The notes beneath the pieces were generated by a model. It saw only the letters and a list, made by a program, of their open reading frames with translations, was not told the DNA's origin and ran no database searches. Positions 9,333-16,182 of a stretch of DNA of 64,000 nucleotides are shown piece after piece (position 1 is the first letter of the stretch; every line of letters begins with the position of its first letter). This DNA is from Diplocloster agilis (GTDB lineage: Bacteria; Bacillota; Clostridia; Lachnospirales; Lachnospiraceae): positions 110,626 through 174,625 of the forward strand of contig NZ_JAHQCW010000007.1 of the NCBI RefSeq assembly GCF_019042275.1, written 5' to 3'. The translations under genes were made by a program, and so were the position numbers.

Positions 9333-9456
9333 GATTTTAGTGCTACCAATAACGGGTATGCGGTTAGCCCTCTGACAGAGGGACTGTGACCCTCTGATTA
9401 CATAAAAACCCTCTTCACTTGTGATTAGGGAATTTATACGAAAGAGGGTGTTGCAA

Positions 9457-9555
9457 ATGTTGACACTGGAAAGTCTAATCGCTGTCATCGGCCTTGTCCT
9501 GACAGCGTTTGGTCTTGGATATGCCATCGGAAGCAATCATAAACCACAAAAATAA
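9457..9555 (+). CDS. 32-residue single-span membrane peptide, type I toxin-like (copy 1)
   Basis: MLTLESLIAVIGLVLTAFGL begins a 32-residue peptide with one hydrophobic span (about residues 6-25) and a short basic tail ending NHKPQK. Size and pattern match TxpA/BsrG-like or holin-like peptides of type I toxin-antitoxin systems, which disturb the membrane when over-produced. The start has AGAGGG (9443-9448) eight bases upstream. That ribosome site can be hidden by pairing with ACCCTCTT at 9408-9415 or the earlier CCCTCT blocks, as is typical of translationally silenced toxin mRNAs. Copy 2 differs at only 4 of 32 residues. Toxicity is inferred, not seen. Confidence 0.72.
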   Translation: MLTLESLIAVIGLVLTAFGLGYAIGSNHKPQK

Positions 9556-9590
9556 CCGCTCGGTCCTGAGAAACTTAACGGTTATTTTTT
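9548..9590. terminator. Bidirectional terminator of element copy 1
   Basis: AAAAATAACCG (9548-9558) pairs with CGGTTATTTTT (9579-9589). On the plus strand it ends the toxin mRNA directly at the stop codon. On the minus strand it also gives a T-tract and would end an antisense RNA. Confidence 0.8.
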
Positions 9591-9635
9591 AAACCACATA
9601 TTCTTGGGCTAACCGTATATTCGGTAGCACTTTCT
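9548..9635 (-). ncRNA. Predicted antisense RNA (antitoxin) of copy 1
   Basis: Minus-strand promoter TTGCAA (9665-9670), 17-base spacer, TATTAT (9647-9642). The start would be near 9635 and the end at the bidirectional terminator, giving about 88 nt complementary to the 3' end of the toxin mRNA, including the last ORF codon. The layout resembles txpA/RatA. The same promoter hexamers and spacing are kept in copy 2. No transcript data are available. Confidence 0.6.
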
Positions 9636-9713
9636 ATAGTTATAATAACACTTTTGTTTTGGAATTGCAATTCCTTCTTTCCCGTCGTTCGCGTCACCAG
9701 GTTTATATGTTCC

Positions 9714-10505
9714 CTACACAGTGACCCCGTACTTATTTACAACATCCACCCTGATCCCAAGCCATTCCTCCACCAGAATAATATACCTTTCCCGTTCCGA
9801 CAAAGGAAACAGCATATATCCGGTCGTCGGCGCGGACAACCGGTGAGTAGATACCTGCGCCTTTTCCGCGTAGAGAGAGGCCCGCCATTGGTGATAATTA
9901 TTCGTAACTACCAGCATATCCTGTGGCAGTCCATTGGATTTGATTATTTCTTTTGAGTATGTAAAATTTTCCAGTGTGCTCTGCGCCTTTGGTTCCTGGT
10001 AAATGCGTTCCTCCGCTATTCCCGAAGCTATGAGAAAACGGTTCATCACCTCTGCTTCCGTATGCTCTCCCCGCCCGCATCCTGTGACTATAACAGGCAT
10101 ATCCGGATGTTCCTTTAGATACGCGGCAGCCGTCTCAAGCCGGAGTCTCAGCAGATCGCCCGGCTCCTCCCCGTCTACATCCGTTCCCAGCACCACCATG
10201 GTGGACTCTGCCGTCGCATCGGCATTTGAACCTGCTGCCCTAATATTCATCACGATCATCACGCCGTCCAATACCGCCCACATCAATACCAGGACTAACA
10301 TAAGCGTCCGCAGCGTCCGAAATATCCGGGCGGCGCTTTCTCTTCCCATCCGGCCCCAGAAGATATCCAGTATCAGGATCAGGATGCCCGCCACCAGAAG
10401 ATGCCACAGATAATCCCGTATCCCGATCACCCCAAAAACTATCAGTGCAGCAGCCAGCACACCCAAAATAACTCGCAGCAATATAGTTCCCAATTTCTTA
10501 AGCAT
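9714..10505 (-). CDS. YdcF/SanA-like DUF218 membrane protein
   Basis: A 263-residue protein with two or three N-terminal membrane spans (about residues 1-90), followed by an extracytoplasmic DUF218 domain. Its landmarks are VVLGTDVDGEEPGD, VTGCGRGEHTEAEVM, QSTLENFTYSKE and VTNNYHQWRASLYAEK, the usual DUF218 blocks. Relatives (ElyC, SanA, YdcF) are linked to envelope and peptidoglycan precursor metabolism. The reaction is unknown. I place the start at 10505 because GGAGGGG stands nine bases upstream, while the first in-frame ATG at 10532 has none. It is the last gene of the ROK operon, 36 bp after the PIG-L gene. Confidence 0.82.
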   Translation of the reverse strand: MLKKLGTILLRVILGVLAAALIVFGVIGIRDYLWHLLVAGILILILDIFWGRMGRESAARIFRTLRTLMLVLVLMWAVLDGVMIVMNIRAAGSNADATAESTMVVLGTDVDGEEPGDLLRLRLETAAAYLKEHPDMPVIVTGCGRGEHTEAEVMNRFLIASGIAEERIYQEPKAQSTLENFTYSKEIIKSNGLPQDMLVVTNNYHQWRASLYAEKAQVSTHRLSAPTTGYMLFPLSERERYIILVEEWLGIRVDVVNKYGVTV

Positions 10506-10541
10506 CACGTCACCCCTCCGTCTGCTCTTCATTTTGCAGTA

Positions 10542-11294
10542 TCATAGGATACTCTGTGCTTCCGTAAAACAATGCAAGTGCAGCGGCGCCAGCATCTTCA
10601 CACCCTCTCCTATGGCCTCGCTTCCAGTCAGCTGACGGCCTTTCATGGCAAAATAGGTATGATAAAGGGATACTATCTGCAATGGCATTTGCGTCTTGTG
10701 CGCTGCCATGGCTTCAAATTTCAACTCATACAGTTCCGTGATATCCACCACCGTGTTGGGTGCGGATGTAAAATAAAATCCCACTCCGGAAAGCTCGCAA
10801 GCAGGCGTGGAAGTCCCCTCCGGGTAGGCGGCCAGACTGCAGCTGATGGCTGACTGGGCAGCCGCCCGCCCTGTCACCACGTGATCCCAGTGCGCCTCAT
10901 AGTATGACCATGGATCCGGGCAGAACAGGGTATCATACTGATTTTGGCGCACCAGCTCCGCGATCTGTCCGGCCAGCCCCGGGATGTCATTCAAGGCGCC
11001 GTCTTTTAGGTCCAGATAATAAAACTGCTCCGCGCCCAGAATATGCCCGGCCGCCTCCGTCTCCTCCCTGCGAAGGCGCGCCAGTTCCTCCGGCTTATAG
11101 TTCCCCGACATATCACCCAGCCGGCCATCCGTTACCGTGAGATAATCTACCTGACATCCCTTCCTAACCAGATATGCGATAATTCCTCCCATACCCACCT
11201 CATTGTCGTCGGGATGGGGCTGTATGCACAGTACCTTTTTGCATTGATCTATTTCGGGCGCGCGAAGAAGTGATTGAATAGCGGTATCTTCCAT
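10542..11294 (-). CDS. PIG-L/LmbE family deacetylase
   Basis: A 250-residue zinc-dependent N-deacetylase of the LmbE/PIG-L family. The zinc motif HPDDNE is at residues 27-32 and the third ligand motif HWDH at 135-138. Family members remove acetyl groups from GlcNAc-containing compounds, and some act on diacetylchitobiose. In this operon, beside an amino-sugar type kinase and a GPH symporter, it most likely deacetylates an imported or phosphorylated N-acetylated sugar. The exact substrate cannot be read from sequence. No signal peptide is present, so it is cytoplasmic. AAGGAGG precedes the start. Confidence 0.88.
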   Translation of the reverse strand: MEDTAIQSLLRAPEIDQCKKVLCIQPHPDDNEVGMGGIIAYLVRKGCQVDYLTVTDGRLGDMSGNYKPEELARLRREETEAAGHILGAEQFYYLDLKDGALNDIPGLAGQIAELVRQNQYDTLFCPDPWSYYEAHWDHVVTGRAAAQSAISCSLAAYPEGTSTPACELSGVGFYFTSAPNTVVDITELYELKFEAMAAHKTQMPLQIVSLYHTYFAMKGRQLTGSEAIGEGVKMLAPLHLHCFTEAQSIL

Positions 11295-11316
11295 TTTGAT
11301 TTCCTCCTTTTTAAAT

Positions 11317-12654
11317 TTAAAATTCCTGATATTTCTGCTTCTGCATCGCGCTGATCGCGTCTTTTTCCTCCTTGCTGATCTTATAAAAGAACAGGGGAAT
11401 CATGGAGATAAGGAAACAGATACCCGGGACCAGATACATCATGAAGCTGAATCCCCACTGGGTGGTTGCCGTCACCGGCTGGTTCTCCACGTAATGCATC
11501 AGTACCAGGCCAAGCCCTAAGATTCCCTTCGCCAGGGTTGCGCTGAATTTATTCAACAGCGTGTTCATGGAGAATACCAGCCCTTCCCCCCGGAACCCAA
11601 GCTTCCATTCCGAATAATCGATGCCGTCCATCAGCATGGAAGTGCTGGATACCGTAGTGACGCCCGTAAACGCAAAGCTGGCACCCAGAAAGAGTAACGC
11701 GGTCAAAATACTGTCGCCGGCCACAAAAAATGGCAGACTACTGGAGATAAAGCCCAGGATACAGGCCCACATATATACCACCCGTTTTTCAAACCGGGCC
11801 AGCAGTTTGGGTGAGACGGCCATCCCCAGGCACATGCCGATGATCAGGCTGATCCCCACGTTGATCAGCTGGCCGGAATCTCCCCACACATAAACGACAA
11901 AATACATCTGTGTGACCTGCCGCAGATTATTGACCAGGTTTACAATTAATAGAGATATCATCAGGAGCTTTAACGGCTTATTCCTGGTGATTGTCCGAAG
12001 ATTCTGCCGGATCGGCACCGCTTCCTTGTCCGGACGGATTCTCTCCCGCATAACCAGGCTCGTAAGGATCATCAGCAATCCCCCGATGACCGCCAGAATC
12101 AGAGCGGCGCCGGTGTAGGCTCCCGCTTCCCGTTCCGTCCCGAACGCTTTGATGAGCATGATACCGCACACCGTGACGATGGCGGTCCCCACTGTTCCCC
12201 CGATTTTCCCCAGAGTAACCAGCTGATTTTTCTCGTCCGGGTTCTTAGACGCCACGCTGGACAATGCCCAAATCGGTATATCGCACACAGTATACGACAT
12301 TCCCCAGAGGACATAGCAGATCGCTGCCACCGCTACCGCAGAGGTGCCCAGTCGAAAATCCGTAAAGCATAATACTGTGGTAATGCCGATGAACACAGGC
12401 CCGAACAGCAGATAGGGACGGAATTTCCCCCAGCGGCTGCGTGTTTTGTCCGCGATCGCCCCCATCATCGGATCATTGACGGCATCCCACAGGCTGGCGG
12501 CCACCACGATCGCGGTAGCCGCTCCCGGAGTAATTCCCAGAAGGTCCGTGAAGAAGAACATAATGTAGGTGCTCATGAAATTATAAATCATGTTCTGCCC
12601 CATCAGGCCGCCCGTATAGACCAGTTTTTCCCGTAATTTTAGTTCCTTATCCAT
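11317..12654 (-). CDS. GPH family sugar:cation symporter
   Basis: A 445-residue membrane protein with twelve predicted spans, belonging to the glycoside-pentoside-hexuronide (MelB-like) branch of MFS. The signature DAVNDPMMGAIADKTRSRWG at about residues 58-77 and GKFRPYLLFGP just after are diagnostic. It would import a glycoside with Na+ or H+. It sits between the kinase and deacetylase genes with short gaps (54 and 22 bp), so it is part of one operon. Neighbours suggest an amino-sugar-containing disaccharide, but this is inference. AGGAGAGGG precedes the start. Confidence 0.9.
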   Translation of the reverse strand: MDKELKLREKLVYTGGLMGQNMIYNFMSTYIMFFFTDLLGITPGAATAIVVAASLWDAVNDPMMGAIADKTRSRWGKFRPYLLFGPVFIGITTVLCFTDFRLGTSAVAVAAICYVLWGMSYTVCDIPIWALSSVASKNPDEKNQLVTLGKIGGTVGTAIVTVCGIMLIKAFGTEREAGAYTGAALILAVIGGLLMILTSLVMRERIRPDKEAVPIRQNLRTITRNKPLKLLMISLLIVNLVNNLRQVTQMYFVVYVWGDSGQLINVGISLIIGMCLGMAVSPKLLARFEKRVVYMWACILGFISSSLPFFVAGDSILTALLFLGASFAFTGVTTVSSTSMLMDGIDYSEWKLGFRGEGLVFSMNTLLNKFSATLAKGILGLGLVLMHYVENQPVTATTQWGFSFMMYLVPGICFLISMIPLFFYKISKEEKDAISAMQKQKYQEF

Positions 12655-12708
12655 AAATCACCCTCTCCTTTCCATTACCGCTTAATCAGCTCCGCATCGT
12701 TATGCGCT

Positions 12709-13644
12709 TCACCGGGCATCCTTCTGTTTGGACAAAAACTGAGCGCCCAGCCGGATTCCGCCCTCCACCGGCGGGTGTGCGAGCTTTACAATATCCGCAG
12801 GCGGGACTCCGCCCAGCCGGCATAACTGACTGACTACCGCCCTGTGATAAGCTTCACTGTGAAATAGTCCTCCTGCCAAAACGACACGGTAATCCCCCTG
12901 TCCCTCATTACGTATCGCCTTCAGAAGCCCCGCCGCCTGGAGCGCCACCAGTCCGGCGCCTTTCTCCAACAGCTCCCCCGCCAAAGGGGAGTCCGTCTCA
13001 AATACGGTGCGGGCCAATGCCGCTACTGTGGTCTGATCTTTGATATCCGCCGCCCACCAGCGCAATTCCTTTGTATCGGATACTCCGGCTGAAGCCATCA
13101 CCGCGTCAAAAACAGGATCATAGCTTCGGCACCCGTCGCAGTACAGCAGCGCCTGGCTAAGCACAGCAGCCCCCATCCACTGTCCCCCGCCCAGATCACT
13201 GTAATCATAGCCCCAGCCGCCTACCCGGTGCATTTGCCCGTTCTCATCGATTCCTACACAGATACAACCGGTTCCCGCCACCACCACGATGCCGGGAGGC
13301 AGGCACTGGGCATACAGCGCCAGAACCGCGTCATTACAAAGAATGGTGTTATCTTCCCGAAACCCCTCTTTTCTCAGCAGTTCCATCTGAAATTCCCGGT
13401 CCGCGGGGGTGTCGCATCCGGAAAGGCCGAAGACGCTGACCATTAGCGATTTTCTGTCCAATCCCTGTTGTTTCAGCGCGCACAGCCCCTCATGAAGGTT
13501 GGCCGAAGCCTTCCGGCGTCCTACGGACTTATGGCTGGTAGCTCCTGCTTCGGCACGGTATCGGGGACTCCCATCCGGCGCCGCCGCCAAAAAACAGGTC
13601 TTGCTTCCACCGCCATCCACAGACAGGATAAGTCTCTCCATCAT
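12709..13644 (-). CDS. BadF/BadG/BcrA ATPase-fold kinase, NagK-like
   Basis: A 311-residue ASKHA-fold protein with the phosphate-1 loop LSVDGGGSKT near the start, a second loop VVAGTGCICVGID near residue 112, and an adenosine-binding VVLAGGLFHSEAY near residue 265. These fit the BadF/BcrA family, whose sugar members phosphorylate N-acetylglucosamine. It would trap the sugar imported by the neighbouring GPH symporter. The start is placed at 13644, five bases after GGAGG, where ATGA overlaps the stop of the upstream ROK gene. That is a classical coupling and is preferred over the longer reading from 13701. Confidence 0.85.
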   Translation of the reverse strand: MMERLILSVDGGGSKTCFLAAAPDGSPRYRAEAGATSHKSVGRRKASANLHEGLCALKQQGLDRKSLMVSVFGLSGCDTPADREFQMELLRKEGFREDNTILCNDAVLALYAQCLPPGIVVVAGTGCICVGIDENGQMHRVGGWGYDYSDLGGGQWMGAAVLSQALLYCDGCRSYDPVFDAVMASAGVSDTKELRWWAADIKDQTTVAALARTVFETDSPLAGELLEKGAGLVALQAAGLLKAIRNEGQGDYRVVLAGGLFHSEAYHRAVVSQLCRLGGVPPADIVKLAHPPVEGGIRLGAQFLSKQKDAR

Positions 13645-14705
13645 ATCTCCCTCCTGTTCGTCCTGGCTATGGCATAGCCATGCCCGGTACGTTCCCTGCA
13701 CATATGGATCAGACCCTCGATACAGTATTTACTCAGATCGGATAAGGTAGATATCTCCGGCGTATTGGCAGCGCCCAGCGTATCCGACACATACTTTCGG
13801 ATTCCGTCCGCGTCCTCCTGATTCATCCCTCTCCCGCACAGCACCACAGCCTCCGGATTAAATATGCAGACCACATTTACCAGACAGTCCTTTACGATCC
13901 CGACCAGCTCCTGCCTATCCTGTACCTTTCTCACGGCCTGCTCCATCATAACCGGTGCAGACATTCCTTTGCGGAATACAGGGAGATACCCGATCTCTCC
14001 CGCGAAATGGGATTTGCCCTGATACAGCTGCCGGTTTATGATCAGCCCCGCCCCCACTCCTCTCTCCAGGTAGATCAAAATCAGGTTGCGGAATTTTCCC
14101 TTGTACCGCCGCCGGTGTAATCCCAGCGCGGCTAAGTTAATATCATTTTCCAACAATACGGACGTATCCGGATAACGCTCCACCAGCATCTGCGCCAGCG
14201 GATAATCTTCCCAGTCCGGTATACGGGGAATACTGCTCACCTTGCCTTCATGGGTCACGCCGGGCAGTCCGATCCCTATGGCCTTCGGAGCCTGTCCCCC
14301 GTTTTTTCCGCCAAATGAATCAATCGCGTCACATAATTTTTCAAACAGTTTGTCTGTACCGGATTCCTTAAGATGAAGTTTTTCCTGTCTGACTACCGAA
14401 CCCGCAGCATCCACCATCGCACAGGTAAACTCCTCCTCGGTATGATTGATGCATATAAAGTAGTTTGCCATAGGATTGATGCGGTAACACACGGCCTGGC
14501 GTCCTCCTGTGGAATCTGCCGTACCGCATTCCTGCAGGATTCCCTCGTCCACCATGGCGTTCACGATCTTTGTCACCGTCACCAGGCTCAGATTCGTAGC
14601 CGCCGCAATCTGGGGCTTCGTGGTCATGTCACAGGACCTGGCATATTCTTCCACCAACTGCCGGTTTACTGATTTTAGAATTGAAGGGGTTCCCTTGTAA
14701 CTCAT
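13641..14705 (-). CDS. ROK family transcriptional regulator
   Basis: A 354-residue ROK protein with an N-terminal winged HTH (residues about 10-70, KPQIAAATNLSLVTVTKIVN) and a C-terminal ASKHA sugar-sensing domain (GIGLPGVTHEGKV, LENDINLAALG, ERGVGAGLIINRQLYQG). The usual CxCG..GCxE zinc cluster of ROK kinases is absent after HFAGEIGYLPV, which supports a regulatory rather than enzymatic role. It is first in the operon of sugar genes and probably represses it. A 19-bp palindrome lies between its promoter and start. The end overlaps the kinase start by 4 bp. Confidence 0.88.
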   Translation of the reverse strand: MSYKGTPSILKSVNRQLVEEYARSCDMTTKPQIAAATNLSLVTVTKIVNAMVDEGILQECGTADSTGGRQAVCYRINPMANYFICINHTEEEFTCAMVDAAGSVVRQEKLHLKESGTDKLFEKLCDAIDSFGGKNGGQAPKAIGIGLPGVTHEGKVSSIPRIPDWEDYPLAQMLVERYPDTSVLLENDINLAALGLHRRRYKGKFRNLILIYLERGVGAGLIINRQLYQGKSHFAGEIGYLPVFRKGMSAPVMMEQAVRKVQDRQELVGIVKDCLVNVVCIFNPEAVVLCGRGMNQEDADGIRKYVSDTLGAANTPEISTLSDLSKYCIEGLIHMCRERTGHGYAIARTNRREI

Positions 14706-14724
14706 GGTCTGTCCGTCTCTCTTT

Positions 14725-14743
14725 CTTAATAAAATTTATTAAG
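14725..14743 (-). promoter_or_regulatory. Palindromic operator, probable ROK binding site
   Basis: CTTAATAAAATTTATTAAG, 9-bp arms around a single A. It lies just downstream of the -10 box, across the expected transcription start, so a bound repressor would block initiation. AT-rich operators of this kind are known for ROK repressors such as NagC and XylR. Autoregulation is inferred. Confidence 0.7.
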
Positions 14744-14746
14744 TAT

Positions 14747-14775
14747 ATAGTATTACTTTTTTCTCTGTTTGTCAA
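14747..14775 (-). promoter_or_regulatory. Promoter of the ROK operon
   Basis: On the minus strand, consensus TTGACA (14775-14770), 17-base spacer, TACTAT (14752-14747). Confidence 0.78.
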
Positions 14776-15004
14776 TTCTTAGCTGTTACGCTTTGATTGC
14801 TGTCCCAATCCTTTATCTGCCTTCTTCTCCCCGTTATCTTCCTTCACCAAAAGTTAAGTCAATCTAATCTATAATATAATAAGTGCCAATAGACATTTAT
14901 AATGCTTATTGGCACCCATAGTTGATCAATAACCGTTCTATCATGTTTCTGTTTTACATCTTTTCCTTTGCCCTTTTTAGGCTTCTTTAACATACGTACT
15001 GCTC
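14776..15004. other. Intergenic spacer with a flanking repeat and a hairpin
   Basis: Holds one copy of a 30-bp repeat (14833-14862, second copy 15515-15544, 27 of 30 identical), preceded by GTCCCAATCC (14802-14811, also at 15505-15514). It also holds a 9-bp inverted repeat GTGCCAATA/TATTGGCAC at 14883-14891 and 14907-14915 without a T-tract. I see no ORF. Confidence 0.6.
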
Positions 15005-15033
15005 TTGTTTTTACCATATTCATTTGTTATAAT
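15005..15033 (+). promoter_or_regulatory. Promoter of toxin-like mRNA, copy 2
   Basis: TTGTTT (15005-15010), 17-base spacer, TATAAT (15028-15033): identical hexamers and spacing to copy 1, with a different spacer sequence. Confidence 0.8.
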
Positions 15034-15154
15034 AATCACGGTGTTACCAATATCGGGTATGCGGTTAGCCCTCTTTCAGAGGGACTGTGACCCTCTGTTA
15101 ATATAGAAATCTTATGTTCTACATAAGAAATTTGTACGAAAGAGGGTTTTGCTT

Positions 15155-15253
15155 ATGTTGACGTTGGAAGGTCTGATTGCTGTAATTAGTCTTATACTGA
15201 CAGCTTTTGGACTTGGATATGCCATAGGAAGCAATCATAAATCACAAAAATGA
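15155..15253 (+). CDS. 32-residue single-span membrane peptide, type I toxin-like (copy 2)
   Basis: Starts MLTLEGLIAVISLILTAFGL and ends NHKSQK. It is identical to the copy 1 peptide at 28 of 32 positions (S6G, G12S, V14I and P30S differ, all conservative for a membrane span). AGAGGG at 15141-15146 is its ribosome site, eight bases from the ATG, and can pair with ACCCTCT upstream. Conservation of the peptide despite many third-position changes shows selection on the protein, so this is a real gene, not a chance ORF. Toxin function is inferred from size, topology and antisense promoter. Confidence 0.74.
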   Translation: MLTLEGLIAVISLILTAFGLGYAIGSNHKSQK

Positions 15254-15287
15254 CCGCCCTGTCCTGAGAAAACAAGCGGTCATTTTT
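15246..15287. terminator. Bidirectional terminator of element copy 2
   Basis: AAAAATGACCGC (15246-15257) pairs with GCGGTCATTTTT (15276-15287). The stem differs in sequence from copy 1 but is compensated on both sides, so the structure is conserved. Confidence 0.82.
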
Positions 15288-15337
15288 GATTAAACTATTT
15301 TCTTGGGCTAACCGTATATTCGGTAACACCTTTTATA
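15246..15337 (-). ncRNA. Predicted antisense RNA (antitoxin) of copy 2
   Basis: Minus-strand promoter TTGCAA (15372-15367), 17-base spacer, TATTAT (15349-15344). Expected start near 15337 and end at the bidirectional terminator, about 92 nt. Architecture is the same as copy 1. Confidence 0.62.
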
Positions 15338-15372
15338 TTATATATAATAGCACTCCCTGCGTCATATTGCAA

Positions 15373-15562
15373 CATTTTCAATGGCTTCCCTCTTTTCTCT
15401 TACTCTTATCGGAACGCATCGTTTTTCCATGGGATACCCTGTGGCCTTACGGTATTCACCTGTTTCACACCTTCAATCCCTGACACCCACATTTCCCTTA
15501 TCCCGTCCCAATCCGTTATCTTCCTTCCCCAAAAGCTAAGCCAAACAAAGTAGAGTCCTCTC
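15373..15562. other. Intergenic spacer before queT promoter
   Basis: Contains the second copy of the 30-bp repeat (15515-15544) preceded by GTCCCAATCC (15505-15514). Nothing else recognisable. Confidence 0.5.
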
Positions 15563-15590
15563 TTGACTTTTCCCTTTTTCCTGTTATACT
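15563..15590 (+). promoter_or_regulatory. queT promoter
   Basis: TTGACT (15563-15568), 16-base spacer, TATACT (15585-15590). The transcript would begin near 15597, at the first leader hairpin. Confidence 0.72.
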
Positions 15591-15596
15591 AAAAAA

Positions 15597-15682
15597 GCCG
15601 CAAATCCTCATTAATACTAAGGATTCACGGCAACTAACCCGTGTGTTCGAGACCTTCCACACGTAAAACAAAACTAAAGGAG
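15597..15682 (+). promoter_or_regulatory. preQ1 riboswitch, closest to class I, in the queT leader
   Basis: First a hairpin GCCG-AATCCT...AGGATT-CGGC (15597-15631). Then a stem CGTGTG (15640-15645)/CACACG (15658-15663) around a 12-base loop TTCGAGACCTTC, followed by an A-rich tail TAAAACAAAACTAAAGGAG (15664-15682) that contains the ribosome site. Loop start TTCxAG, loop length and A-rich tail with CTA match the preQ1-I pseudoknot, in which ligand binding hides the ribosome site. The downstream gene is a queuosine-precursor transporter, which fits. Class II or III cannot be fully excluded. Confidence 0.72.
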
Positions 15683-15689
15683 ATTAAAA

Positions 15690-16175
15690 ATGAAAAACAA
15701 AAAGGTACTATTCATCACCCAGGCGGCTATGATAGCCGCTGTCTATGTCGTGTTGACACTCGTATTCGCCCCGTTTGGATTCGGGCAGGTCCAGTTTCGC
15801 ATCTCGGAAGCTCTGACCATTCTTCCCATGTTCACCCCAGCCGCCATACCAGGACTGTTTGTGGGCTGCCTGCTCGGTAATATTCTGGCCGGTTCCATTC
15901 TCCCCGACATCCTTTTCGGCAGTCTGGCTACCCTGATCGGAGCCGTGGGGTCCTACCTGTTACGCAAACACCGCTATCTGGTGCCCCTCCCGCCGATCTT
16001 TGCTAATATCCTGATCGTACCCTTTATCCTTCGCTACGGATATCAGATCCTTTTACCGATCCCATTTATGATGCTGACTGTGGGAATCGGGGAAGTGGCA
16101 TGCTGCGGTATCCTTGGCCTCATTCTGATGTTTGCGCTGAATAAATATAAACATCAGATTTTCAAGACGGTATAA
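15690..16175 (+). CDS. queT: QueT family queuosine-precursor ECF transporter S component
   Basis: A 161-residue membrane protein with five or six spans, the substrate-binding component of an energy-coupling-factor importer. The motif FGFGQVQFRISEALTILPMF near residues 28-48 and TPAAIPGLFVGCLLGN are typical of QueT. It would bind a 7-deazaguanine precursor such as preQ1 and work with the shared EcfAA'T module located elsewhere. It is preceded by a preQ1 riboswitch whose tail carries the GGAG ribosome site seven bases from the ATG, so expression falls when the ligand is present. It is convergent with the M29 peptidase gene, 7 bp away. Confidence 0.92.
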   Translation: MKNKKVLFITQAAMIAAVYVVLTLVFAPFGFGQVQFRISEALTILPMFTPAAIPGLFVGCLLGNILAGSILPDILFGSLATLIGAVGSYLLRKHRYLVPLPPIFANILIVPFILRYGYQILLPIPFMMLTVGIGEVACCGILGLILMFALNKYKHQIFKTV

Positions 16176-16182
16176 GCTTTTT

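Larger units (their letters stand above)
9339..9635. repeat. Small toxin-like element, copy 1, with imperfect inverted ends
   Basis: A roughly 300-bp unit repeated at 15040-15337. The left end (AGTGCTACCAATA..CGGTTAGCCC) and the right end (GGGCTAACCGTATATTCGGTAGCACT, 9606-9631) are near-complements. Inside are a hairpin-rich leader with several CCCTCT/AGAGGG blocks (9368-9448), a 32-codon ORF and a bidirectional terminator. Leader and ORF are conserved between copies while the flanks are not. Confidence 0.8.
15040..15337. repeat. Small toxin-like element, copy 2
   Basis: Second copy of the unit at 9339-9635. The left end GGTGTTACCAATATCGGG and right end GGGCTAACCGTATATTCGG (15305-15323, continuing TAACACC) are near-complements. 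The leader keeps CCCTCT (15069-15074), AGAGGG (15078-15083) and ACCCTCT (15090-15096). The third block of copy 1 is replaced here by a CTTATGT/ACATAAG hairpin. Confidence 0.8.

Noticed and set aside
12709..13701. Longer start for the NagK-like kinase
   Set aside because: The extra 19 residues overlap the ROK gene, lack a ribosome site and precede the conserved VDGGGSKT start; the ATGA overlap at 13644 is better.
9339..15337. Toxin-like elements considered as insertion sequences or MITEs
   Set aside because: Ends are inverted and similar, but no target-site duplication is visible, promoters lie outside the ends, and the internal ORF and terminator are selected as gene parts. Mobility is not supported.
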